Shown here piece by piece: positions 27,503 to 35,337 of a DNA stretch of 64,000 nucleotides (position 1 is the stretch's first letter; the number at the start of each line of letters is the position of its first letter). The DNA is from an uncultured Flavobacteriales bacterium. Its GTDB lineage: Bacteria > Bacteroidota > Bacteroidia > Flavobacteriales_G > Salibacteraceae. The translations under genes were made by a program, and so were the position numbers. The DNA is taken from NCBI GenBank assembly GCA_943788725.1, contig CALSRJ010000003.1, positions 124,001 through 188,000 on the forward strand, read 5' to 3'. A model generated the notes under the pieces. The model saw nothing but the letters and a program-made list of their open reading frames with translations, had not been told where the DNA came from and did not search any database.

Positions 27503-28660
27503 TTAGGCATAGCGCTCTACCAAGGCTTCGGAAATTCCTGTATCCGCCATGATCATTAGGCGTTCAATGGTATTTCGGAGCTGTCGAATATTTCCCGTCC
27601 AATCTACGTTGCACAATGCCTTTATGGCCTTATTGTCGATAGAAGGAGGGTTTGAGCCATGCTCTGCGGCAATCTGTTCCATGAAGTGCTGGATCAGTAT
27701 TGGGATGTCATCTCTTCGATCATTCAAAGAGGGAACTTCGATGATGATCACCGAAAGGCGGTGGTAGAGGTCTTCTCTGAAGTTTCCATTGGCGATCTCT
27801 TCCTTTAAATGCTTGTTGGTCGCTGCGATCACCCTTGGTGAAACCTTGATTTCCTTCTCACCTCCGACACGGGTAATGGTGTTTTCCTGAAGGGCTCTCA
27901 AGACTTTTGCTTGGGCGCTCAGGGACATATCCCCAATTTCATCTAGGAAAAGCGTGCCGTCTGTGGCTTGTTCAAACTTTCCTATGCGCTGCTTGATAGC
28001 TGAAGTAAAGGCCCCTTTCTCATGACCGAACAACTCGCTCTCGATCAGTTCAGATGGTATAGCCGCGCAATTGACTTCGATGAAAGGAGCTTTGCTGCGC
28101 TTACTTTTCTTGTGGACCTGGGAAGCGACCAGCTCCTTACCGACACCGTTAGGGCCAGTGATCAGTACTCGGGCTTCGGTCGCGGCTACTTTCTCGATGA
28201 TGTCTTTGACTTCATTGATCGCACTTGAACTACCGATGATTGGGGAGGGCGAGCGCTCGCCTGCCTTTTTCTTGAGGACCTTGGCTTCTTTCACCAGCAC
28301 TTTCCTGTCCAAGGCATTGCGAACGGAAACCAGCAGTCGATTTAAATCAGGGGGTTTGGAGATGTAGTCGTAGGCGCCTTTTTTCAAGGAATCCACCGCG
28401 GTCTCGATCGTTCCGTGTCCGCTGATCATGATCACAGGCACATCGGGTTTGCTCGCTTGCATGCGTTCCAAAACTTCTACGCCGTCCATTCCGGGCATTT
28501 TGATGTCACAAAGGACCACGTCAAAGTCGGATTTCAGGAAAAGTTCCATGCCCTTCTTTCCATCCTCTGCTTCTTCGATGTCGAGCTTTTCATACTCGAG
28601 GATCTCTCTGAGGGTAGATCGAATCGGTCGTTCATCGTCTATGATCAATACTCTTGGCAT
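27503..28660 (-). CDS. NtrC-type response regulator with GAFTSA motif and no DNA-binding domain
   Basis: 385 residues. Receiver domain (1-120) with acidic pocket DDE at 8-10 and phospho-acceptor Asp52 in CDIKMPGMDG. AAA+ domain (about 140-375) with Walker A GPNGVGKE (169-176), Walker B LFLDEIGD (237-244) and an Arg finger region FREDLYHRL. The sigma-54 contact loop reads GAFTSA (216-221) instead of GAFTGA, and the chain ends after the AAA+ lid without a Fis-type helix-turn-helix. It may therefore act on a partner other than sigma-54-RNA polymerase, or bind no DNA. It follows the ABC permease gene by 11 bases. No sensor kinase is nearby. Confidence 0.9.
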   Translation of the reverse strand: MPRVLIIDDERPIRSTLREILEYEKLDIEEAEDGKKGMELFLKSDFDVVLCDIKMPGMDGVEVLERMQASKPDVPVIMISGHGTIETAVDSLKKGAYDYISKPPDLNRLLVSVRNALDRKVLVKEAKVLKKKAGERSPSPIIGSSSAINEVKDIIEKVAATEARVLITGPNGVGKELVASQVHKKSKRSKAPFIEVNCAAIPSELIESELFGHEKGAFTSAIKQRIGKFEQATDGTLFLDEIGDMSLSAQAKVLRALQENTITRVGGEKEIKVSPRVIAATNKHLKEEIANGNFREDLYHRLSVIIIEVPSLNDRRDDIPILIQHFMEQIAAEHGSNPPSIDNKAIKALCNVDWTGNIRQLRNTIERLMIMADTGISEALVERYA

Positions 28661-28671
28661 ACGTAGTCGTG

Positions 28672-30012
28672 TTATCTAAAGGTGATCCATTTCAACAATT
28701 CTCTCAGAGATGCCTTCTTGCCATACATCAAAATTCCTGTTCTGTAAATGCGTGCAGAAACCCATGCGGCAGCGATGAAGGTAGCGATCAACAAGGCGCA
28801 TGACAAGTATACTTGCCACAGATCTGCGCTAGGAATGCCATACGAGACGCGGATCATCATGATGATCGGGGAAGTAAACGGAATGATGCTCAACCAAATC
28901 GCCATCGTGCTTCCCGGGTTGGCGAAGACCTGAAAGGATAGAAAATAGGCGAGAAGTAAGGGGAAAGTAACGGGCAGGACGAATTGCTGGGTGTCCGTGT
29001 CGCTATCTACGGCCGAACCAACAGCTGCCATCAATGCGCTGTACAAAAGGTATCCGCCGATAAAATAGAACAAGAACAGGCCGATCATCAAAGGGAAATT
29101 CACCCGCCGGATCTGATTGAAGAGATTGTCGTCCGCGCTTATCTGGGTCAAGCTCAATGCGTTTTCAGCACTCATCTGTTCCTGGATCATTTCGGTAGCT
29201 GCTCCAGGCGGCTCTGCTCCTGCAACGTACTTATTGCCAATGATGATGGTTTGCCCAATGCTGACAATGGTGAATGTCAATACTACCCAAATCAGGAACT
29301 GGGTCAGTCCCACAGCGCCAACGCCTATGATTTTACCCATCATGAGTTGGAAGGGCCGCACCGAGCTGACCATGACTTCAATGATGCGGTTCGTTTTTTC
29401 TTCAATCACCCCGCGCATCACCGAAACGCTGTACAGAAAAATGAAGAAGAAGATAAGGATGGAGAAAATTTGTCCAACGATCGCCGGAAGGATATCAGCG
29501 CGCTCCGCATCTTGCCCCGGGCCTTGGTATTGAAAGGTGGAGATGATGACGGGTGCTTTCAGCCTGCGGTAATCAGTTTCGGTGAGGTTGAATTCCTTCA
29601 GCTTGCTGATCTCCAAGTATTGTTGGAGCCGTTCTTCGAGTTGCCGCTGTACCCTGAATGAAGGCTGTTTCTTAAAAATCAGTTCGGCGGACTTGTTGGC
29701 TAGGATTTTCCCTGGTAAATACAAGATGCCGGTATAATCAGATACTTCTAACAAAGCCTCTGCCTTGGCAAGTGAAATGTCTTGAATGTCTAAGGCAATC
29801 GTGCTGGTCCCTTCGAGGTCGGCGAAGAAGGGATAACTGTCATCAACTACTAAAATCTTTTGATCTTCACTTTCCTCAAGGCTGCTCCAAAATGCGAAAA
29901 TGATCACACCCGCCATGATCAATGGACCCAACAGGCCCATGACAATGAAGGACCGCTTTCGGATCCTCGACAGGTATTCTCTGCGTATGATGAGGATGAT
30001 CTTATGCTGCAT
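28672..30012 (-). CDS. ABC-2 type transporter permease (NatB-like)
   Basis: 446 residues. One N-terminal membrane segment (about 23-45) precedes a large extracytoplasmic domain (about 46-180). A C-terminal bundle of about five membrane segments (185-430) follows, with the motif RGVIEEKTNRIIEVMVSSVRP typical of NatB/ABC-2 exporters. It overlaps the upstream ATPase gene by 11 bases, so the two should form one transporter. The substrate is unknown; family members export sodium, drugs or other small molecules. Confidence 0.9.
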   Translation of the reverse strand: MQHKIILIIRREYLSRIRKRSFIVMGLLGPLIMAGVIIFAFWSSLEESEDQKILVVDDSYPFFADLEGTSTIALDIQDISLAKAEALLEVSDYTGILYLPGKILANKSAELIFKKQPSFRVQRQLEERLQQYLEISKLKEFNLTETDYRRLKAPVIISTFQYQGPGQDAERADILPAIVGQIFSILIFFFIFLYSVSVMRGVIEEKTNRIIEVMVSSVRPFQLMMGKIIGVGAVGLTQFLIWVVLTFTIVSIGQTIIIGNKYVAGAEPPGAATEMIQEQMSAENALSLTQISADDNLFNQIRRVNFPLMIGLFLFYFIGGYLLYSALMAAVGSAVDSDTDTQQFVLPVTFPLLLAYFLSFQVFANPGSTMAIWLSIIPFTSPIIMMIRVSYGIPSADLWQVYLSCALLIATFIAAAWVSARIYRTGILMYGKKASLRELLKWITFR

Positions 30013-30952
30013 CTTGCGCTGGATCAGTTGAAGCTTCGGGAGAACTGACTTGGGCGATGAAAATATCGTGCATAGAAGGCATCTTTTCGTGAAAACTCAA
30101 GACTTCCACGTGATCTGCCATTGCTTTGAGTAGCAGGCGACTTCCCTCATCGGTGTGTGAGCGCACCAAGGCGTGCAGTTTATCGCCCGTTTCCTTGATC
30201 GAGTCGATCTCGAATTGATATCCCATGGCATTGGCAAAGGCAACCTTACTTCCTTTAAAGGTGATTTCGTAGAGGTTCTGTCTGAAGGAGGATCGCACTT
30301 CCTGCGTAGCCCCGTGCAGGATGTTTTGACCTTTGTGGATCAATGCAATGTCATCGCAAAGCTCTTCTACACTGGACATGTTGTGCGTCGAGAAGATGAT
30401 CGTTTTACCGCTCTTTTTGAGCCCTAGAATTTCTTGTTTGATTTCCTCCGTATTGACGGGGTCAAAACCGCTGAAGGGTTCATCCAGTATGAGGATTTCG
30501 GGATCGTGTGCTGCGGTAATCACGAACTGAAGCTTTTGCTGCATTCCCTTTGAGAGCTCCTCGACGCGCTTGGACCTCCAGTCCTGCATGTTGAAACGGT
30601 CGAACCAATCATTGAGGTTGGCGCTGGCCGTGGATTTGTCTACCCCTTTGAGTCGGATGAGGTACATGGCTTGCTCCCAAACGCGCATTTTGCGGTAGAG
30701 ACCTCGTTCTTCAGGCAAATAGCCAAAGTGGCGACGGGTCTCATCTGTGAGGGGCTGGCCCTTGAATAGAATGGCGCCTGAGTCAGGAGCAGTAATGCGT
30801 GTTAGTGTCCGAATGAGCGTAGTCTTTCCAGCGCCATTAGGACCTAGAAGTCCAAATATGGATCCTTCTTGAACGTCGATGCTCACATCCTTGAGGACGT
30901 GGAAATCACCGAAGTGTTTGTCGATATGTTGCGCTTGGAGTAGAATGGACAT
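30002..30952 (-). CDS. ABC transporter ATP-binding protein (NatA-like)
   Basis: 316 residues. Walker A GPNGAGKT (37-44), Q-loop region GYLPEERGLYRKM, signature LSKGMQQKLQ, Walker B ILILDEPFSGFDP and switch His in STHNM are all present, so it should hydrolyse ATP. The C-terminal 90 residues form an extra domain usual in this subfamily. Partner is the overlapping permease gene. Located 38 bases after dnaJ on the same strand. Confidence 0.93.
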   Translation of the reverse strand: MSILLQAQHIDKHFGDFHVLKDVSIDVQEGSIFGLLGPNGAGKTTLIRTLTRITAPDSGAILFKGQPLTDETRRHFGYLPEERGLYRKMRVWEQAMYLIRLKGVDKSTASANLNDWFDRFNMQDWRSKRVEELSKGMQQKLQFVITAAHDPEILILDEPFSGFDPVNTEEIKQEILGLKKSGKTIIFSTHNMSSVEELCDDIALIHKGQNILHGATQEVRSSFRQNLYEITFKGSKVAFANAMGYQFEIDSIKETGDKLHALVRSHTDEGSRLLLKAMADHVEVLSFHEKMPSMHDIFIAQVSSPEASTDPAQDAA

Positions 30953-30990
30953 GCATGCCTTCTTAGCCGCGGCAATTTACGCGAAGCGCA

Positions 30991-32115
30991 TCAGTGTGAA
31001 AAGAATTCCTTCATTTTTGAGAAGAAGCCTTTCTCATTCTCTCCTGGTTGAGGAGCGAAATTTTCAGAACTGCGCAGTTTTTCAAGCACTTCCTTTTCTT
31101 CTTGACTGACTTTTTGTGGCGTCCAAACGTTGACGTGTACCAGCAAATCACCGTTTCCATAACTGTTGATCGATGGAAGGCCCTTCCCTTTTAGGCGCAG
31201 GATCTTGCCAGAATGCGTTCCTGGAGTGATCTTGATTTTCGCTTTTCCTCCAATGGTGGGAATCTCATAGCTTTCACCGAGTGCGGCATCAGAAAAGTGG
31301 ATGTACAAGTCGTAGTGAAGATTGGATCCGTCTCTGGTGAAGTGCTCATGTGGAACTTCTTCGATAACGACCAAAAGATCTCCAGCTGGACCTCCCATGG
31401 GGCCGTCGTTTCCTTTGCCTCTGACTGAAAGTTGCATTCCTTCTTCCACTCCTGCAGGAATGTCGATAGGGATGACCGATTCTTTGCGCTCTAGTCCATC
31501 TGGAAGAACCCCAGGTTTGGATGTCTTTACTTGCTTGCCGGTGCCTTGGCATGTGGGACAAGGACTCGCGGTCTGCATTTGGCCCAAGAAAGTTTGGGTT
31601 ACCCGCGTAACTCTTCCGGATCCACCGCAAGTGCCGCAGTTCGTGTACTCAACTCCTTCGGCGTGGACGAGTTTGTTGACTTTAATTTTTTTCTCGGCTC
31701 CATTGGCAATGTCTTCCAAGGTCAGTTTTACCCGAACCCTCAAATTAGTGCCTCGTCGCATGCGCGGCTGGCCAGCTTGACCGCCACCACCACCAGCACC
31801 ACCAAAGCCGAAGGCGCCACCGAAGATGTCTCCGAAATGTTCGAAGATGTCTTCCATGTTCATGCCTTGTCCTCCGAAGCCACCGCCAGCGCCCATGCCA
31901 GCGTGACCGAAGCGGTCGAACTTGGCTCGTTTCTCATCGTTGCTGAGGACCTCGTAGGCTTCGGCAGCTTCCTTGAAATTCTCCTCTGCTTGCTTATCGC
32001 CAGGATTCTTGTCTGGATGATACTTGATGGCTAGCTTTCGATAGGCCTTCTTGATCTCGTCCTTTGCAGCGCCTTTTGAAACGCCCAACACTTCATAATA
32101 ATCTCTCTTCGCCAT
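30991..32115 (-). CDS. dnaJ: Chaperone protein DnaJ with a reduced zinc-binding domain
   Basis: 374 residues. J domain (1-70) with HPD in [10 protein letters not shown], a Gly-rich linker, a zinc-finger region and the substrate-binding C-domain. Only two CxxCxGxG motifs are present (CGTCGGSG and CPTCQGTG) instead of four. Their spacing and the sequence between them ([14 protein letters not shown]) mark them as motifs 2 and 3, so zinc centre II remains and centre I is lost. It works with DnaK (not in the window) and with GrpE, encoded 13 bases upstream. Confidence 0.96.
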   Translation of the reverse strand: MAKRDYYEVLGVSKGAAKDEIKKAYRKLAIKYHPDKNPGDKQAEENFKEAAEAYEVLSNDEKRAKFDRFGHAGMGAGGGFGGQGMNMEDIFEHFGDIFGGAFGFGGAGGGGGQAGQPRMRRGTNLRVRVKLTLEDIANGAEKKIKVNKLVHAEGVEYTNCGTCGGSGRVTRVTQTFLGQMQTASPCPTCQGTGKQVKTSKPGVLPDGLERKESVIPIDIPAGVEEGMQLSVRGKGNDGPMGGPAGDLLVVIEEVPHEHFTRDGSNLHYDLYIHFSDAALGESYEIPTIGGKAKIKITPGTHSGKILRLKGKGLPSINSYGNGDLLVHVNVWTPQKVSQEEKEVLEKLRSSENFAPQPGENEKGFFSKMKEFFSH

Positions 32116-32128
32116 TGCCTTTGTTGTC

Positions 32129-32728
32129 CTAGGTTCCTACTACCACTTTCGGATGTCTGAGTATCTTTTCGTTCAATTCGTATCCGCTCTCAACTACATC
32201 GATGATTTTGCCTTTTTCCTTTGCCGAAGGAGCTGGAATCTGTGCAATCGCTTCGTGCACCTCAGGATCGAAATCGAGTCCTTTTGATTCAATTGGCTTC
32301 AGGCCTTTGTTTCCAAGCAGCTTAAACAATTTGCTGTGGAGCAATTCAAAGCCTGCTTTGACGGCATCTATGTCTTCTACTTCCTTGTTGGATTCAATCG
32401 CACGCGTAAAATCGTCGAGCACAGGGAGGATCTCTTTCATGAGGTCTCCGGTGGCGGTGCCAATCAGTTCAATCCGTTCCTTGGCCGTGCGTCTCCTGAA
32501 ATTTTCAAATTCTGCGTAAAGACGCATGAACTTGTCTTTTTCAGCGAGCAGTTCTTTTGAGAGTTGCGCCACTTGGTCTAATTCTTCAGCAGCTCCAAAC
32601 TCCTTGGTTTCGGAATCCTCTTCGGTGCTGTCCTTTGTTGTTTTTTCTTGCGTCTCCTCGGTGACGTCTTCATTGGAGGGCTCTTGCGCTGTGCCCTCAA
32701 CTGTCATTTCTTCATCTTTTTCACTCAT
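32129..32728 (-). CDS. grpE: Nucleotide exchange factor GrpE
   Basis: 199 residues from the ATG at 32728; a longer frame to 32776 runs through a promoter box. A very acidic N-terminal tail (1-65) precedes the long dimerising helix ([22 protein letters not shown]) and the C-terminal beta domain ([35 protein letters not shown] end). It releases ADP from DnaK. It is followed directly by dnaJ. Confidence 0.95.
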   Translation of the reverse strand: MSEKDEEMTVEGTAQEPSNEDVTEETQEKTTKDSTEEDSETKEFGAAEELDQVAQLSKELLAEKDKFMRLYAEFENFRRRTAKERIELIGTATGDLMKEILPVLDDFTRAIESNKEVEDIDAVKAGFELLHSKLFKLLGNKGLKPIESKGLDFDPEVHEAIAQIPAPSAKEKGKIIDVVESGYELNEKILRHPKVVVGT

Positions 32729-32761
32729 CGAGATCTGTTTTTCGGTCGGATTGGAAAGGCG

Positions 32762-32769
32762 CAAATGTA
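32762..32769 (-). promoter_or_regulatory. Candidate -7 box for grpE-dnaJ
   Basis: Minus-strand TACATTTG, an exact TAnnTTTG, 33 bases before the grpE ATG. No TTG at the expected -33 position. No CIRCE-type repeat or other heat-shock operator was seen. Confidence 0.45.
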
Positions 32770-32836
32770 CTGCCAATGCCCGATAAGGGACATAATGTCA
32801 GGGAAAGGGAAGGAGGGAGGTTCAGATGACTGTCAG

Positions 32837-33373
32837 TCAAAGCCCTTTGATGAGCTTATCAAGCTCTAGATCGAGCTGATTGCCGCGCAGGTTTTTGGCG
32901 ATGACAATGCCGTTGGCGTCGATCAAGTAGCTGCTCGGAATGGAGCGCACTCCATAGGTCTGGGCAGCCTCGTTGCGCCATTTCTTCAGGTCACTCACGT
33001 GGGAATTCCAGATCAGACCGTCTCTTTGAATGGCCTCTTGCCATGCCTTTGGATTGGCATCCAACGAAACACTGAAAATTTCAAATCCTTTCGCGTTCTT
33101 AAACTTAGCCTTGTTGTATTTCTTGTATACGCGCACAACATTCGGATTTTCCCTTCTGCACGGACCACACCAGGATGCCCAAAAGTCGATCAGTACAACT
33201 TGGCCTTTGAGCGAAGAAAGTTTGATCATTTTTCCGTCGGGACTTGCCATTTCAATTTCTGGGGCTTTATCACCTACGCGGATGCCGTTGCTCTGCAATG
33301 ATGTTGCGGACGTAGAATCAGATCCTGGAAAGAGGAGCAAGAAGCTGAGGAATGTTGTAAGAAGTATGCGCAT
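32837..33373 (-). CDS. TlpA/ResA-like periplasmic thioredoxin-fold protein
   Basis: 178 residues from the ATG at 33373. A hydrophobic signal segment (1-18) should place it in the periplasm. The AhpC/TSA-type thioredoxin fold has the motif WCGPC (Cys69, Cys72) and the cis-Pro loop SIPSSYLID. The early motif VGDKAPEIEM is typical of the TlpA/ResA group, which reduce disulfides in cytochrome maturation or other envelope proteins. Starts 10 bases after murA. The client protein is unknown. Confidence 0.88.
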   Translation of the reverse strand: MRILLTTFLSFLLLFPGSDSTSATSLQSNGIRVGDKAPEIEMASPDGKMIKLSSLKGQVVLIDFWASWCGPCRRENPNVVRVYKKYNKAKFKNAKGFEIFSVSLDANPKAWQEAIQRDGLIWNSHVSDLKKWRNEAAQTYGVRSIPSSYLIDANGIVIAKNLRGNQLDLELDKLIKGL

Positions 33374-33383
33374 GTTACTATGA

Positions 33384-34694
33384 TTAGGTCTCGCTACGTA
33401 CAATTTTCGCACCAATTGCATTTAGTCGCTGGTCAATATTCTGATAGCCACGGTCGATTTGCTCGATGTTGCTGATGACACTGGTTCCTTCAGCCGAAAG
33501 GGCAGCGATCAGCAGCGATACTCCAGCGCGGATGTCTGGCGAGGTCATGTGGATGCCCCTCAATCGGTTTTCTCTGCCGTGACCAATGACCGTGGCTCTG
33601 TGTGGGTCACATAAAATGATCTGTGCGCCCATGTCGATCAACTTATCTACGAAGAACAGACGGCTCTCAAACATTTTTTGGTGGATCAAGACACTGCCTT
33701 TCGCTTGTGTAGCAACCACGAGAACAATGCTGAGGAGGTCAGGCGTAAAGCCGGGCCAAGGCGCATCTGCGATGGTCATGATAGATCCATCGATGAAGGA
33801 TTCGATTTCGTAAATTTCTTGCTCAGGAACAAAGAGGTCGTCTCCTCGGCGTTCCATTTTAATCCCAAGTTTACTGAATACCGAAGGCATCATTCCAAGG
33901 TGCTCATATCCTACATCCTTGATCAAGATTTCGGATTGGGTCATGGCAGCAAGTCCGATGAAGCTTCCAATTTCGATCATGTCGGGCAAGATGCGGTGGT
34001 GACACCCCTGCATTTTTTCTACGCCTTCAATGTGCAGAAAGTTGGATCCAACACCCGTGATCTTCGCGCCCATGGCGTTCATCATCTTGCAGAGTTGCTG
34101 GATGTAAGGCTCACAAGCAGCGTTGTATATAGAAGTCTTTCCTTCTGCTAATACTGCAGCCATGATGATGTTCGCGGTACCGGTTACGCTGGCCTCATCC
34201 AACAGCATGAACGTGCCTTTCAGCTTGTCGCCTTTTGCCGTATAGAAGTGCGTTTTAGGATCGTATTTAAAGTGAGCACCTAGTTTTTCAAAACCGATGA
34301 AGTGGGTGTCGAGTCTCCTTCTGCCGATCTTGTCTCCGCCAGGTTTAGGGATAGAGCCTGTGCCAAAACGAGCGAGCAGAGGACCGACAATCATGATGGA
34401 TCCACGAAGGCTTGACCCTTTTGTATGGAACTCAGGACTGTTTAAGTAGTCGAGGTTAACCTCGTCTGCTTGAAAGATGTAATGTCCAGTACCCTTTTTT
34501 TCGACTTTGACACCGAGCGATGCGAGAAGATCGATCAGCTTATTGACATCACGGATATCCGGGATGTTCTCTATCTCTACTTTTTGGTCTGTTAATAGGG
34601 TTGCGCAAAGGATTTGAAGCGCCTCGTTTTTGGCGCCTTGAGGAGTGAGGGTTCCTTTGAGCTTGTGCCCTCCTTCAATATGAAATGATCCCAT
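33384..34694 (-). CDS. murA: UDP-N-acetylglucosamine 1-carboxyvinyltransferase, Asp in place of the fosfomycin-target Cys
   Basis: 436 residues; first committed step of peptidoglycan synthesis, adding enolpyruvyl from PEP to UDP-GlcNAc. The substrate motif GAKNEAL is at 20-26. The mobile catalytic loop reads PKPGGDKIGRRRLD, with Asp121 where E. coli MurA has Cys115. Asp supports catalysis in several lineages but is not alkylated by fosfomycin, so intrinsic resistance is predicted. C-terminal residues are normal. Part of the run pcrA-DUF4290-murA-tlpA with gaps of about 10 bases. Confidence 0.96.
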   Translation of the reverse strand: MGSFHIEGGHKLKGTLTPQGAKNEALQILCATLLTDQKVEIENIPDIRDVNKLIDLLASLGVKVEKKGTGHYIFQADEVNLDYLNSPEFHTKGSSLRGSIMIVGPLLARFGTGSIPKPGGDKIGRRRLDTHFIGFEKLGAHFKYDPKTHFYTAKGDKLKGTFMLLDEASVTGTANIIMAAVLAEGKTSIYNAACEPYIQQLCKMMNAMGAKITGVGSNFLHIEGVEKMQGCHHRILPDMIEIGSFIGLAAMTQSEILIKDVGYEHLGMMPSVFSKLGIKMERRGDDLFVPEQEIYEIESFIDGSIMTIADAPWPGFTPDLLSIVLVVATQAKGSVLIHQKMFESRLFFVDKLIDMGAQIILCDPHRATVIGHGRENRLRGIHMTSPDIRAGVSLLIAALSAEGTSVISNIEQIDRGYQNIDQRLNAIGAKIVRSET

Positions 34695-34703
34695 TTGGTC
34701 TGC

Positions 34704-35327
34704 TTACTTTTTCCACTTGCGTTTCTTCCCTCCTCCTTTGCTGGAGGATTTTACGGGGCGCTTAGGGCTAGATGCGAGAATATCGTTGGTGTGTTGGAAT
34801 TTGAAGTCATCGGCAAGCTTTAGTTCGCCTTTTGACATCTCTTTTAATTGATCAATGATCATCTCCTCATTTACAGAGTCCCTATTGTAATTCAAATAGC
34901 TTCTCTTCATGAGGTTGGCGATCATTTGAGTGAGTGCTTGCTTTTCCTCCTCCTTTTCCATGGTTCGGGCGTAGGTGATCAAGTCTTCGATCGACTTTCC
35001 GTAGTGACGATATTTGAAGTCGCCTTTTGGATAATCGATCTTTTCGGCTTGCACGTCTTCTTTGGGCGAGGGCACCGGATAGGGAGAGTCCACGTCCAAC
35101 TTATACTTGGCAATCACATGCAGGTCATCCCACAGTTTTTGTTGAAGCTCTTCATTCCCTTTGTACGAAGGATTCATGGTCGTCATGACCTGGACAATCG
35201 ACTTGGCCGCCTTCGATCTTTCTACTCTGTCCTCGATGCTTAGGGTGTGTTCTACCATCTCTTGAAGGTATCTTCCATATTCTCCTAAGATCAGGGGCGT
35301 TCTTTCTGTATTGTATTTCATCGTCAT
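34704..35327 (-). CDS. DUF4290 family protein
   Basis: 207 residues, no signal peptide or membrane segment. The start YNTERTPLILGEYGRYLQEMV is the hallmark of DUF4290, a family that I know only from Bacteroidota, commonly beside murA. The body is helical and charged; the last 25 residues are Lys/Ser-rich and end in KKRKWKK, as expected for a nucleic-acid or ribosome contact, though that is only an inference. The third residue is also Met, so the start may be 35321. Function unknown. Confidence 0.88.
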   Translation of the reverse strand: MTMKYNTERTPLILGEYGRYLQEMVEHTLSIEDRVERSKAAKSIVQVMTTMNPSYKGNEELQQKLWDDLHVIAKYKLDVDSPYPVPSPKEDVQAEKIDYPKGDFKYRHYGKSIEDLITYARTMEKEEEKQALTQMIANLMKRSYLNYNRDSVNEEMIIDQLKEMSKGELKLADDFKFQHTNDILASSPKRPVKSSSKGGGKKRKWKK

Positions 35328-35337
35328 TGTTTGTTCC

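Noticed and set aside
29117-29661. Plus-strand frames opposite the ABC permease (28984-29661, 29117-29533)
   Set aside because: They are shadows of membrane-segment codons; no start context, domain or operon support.
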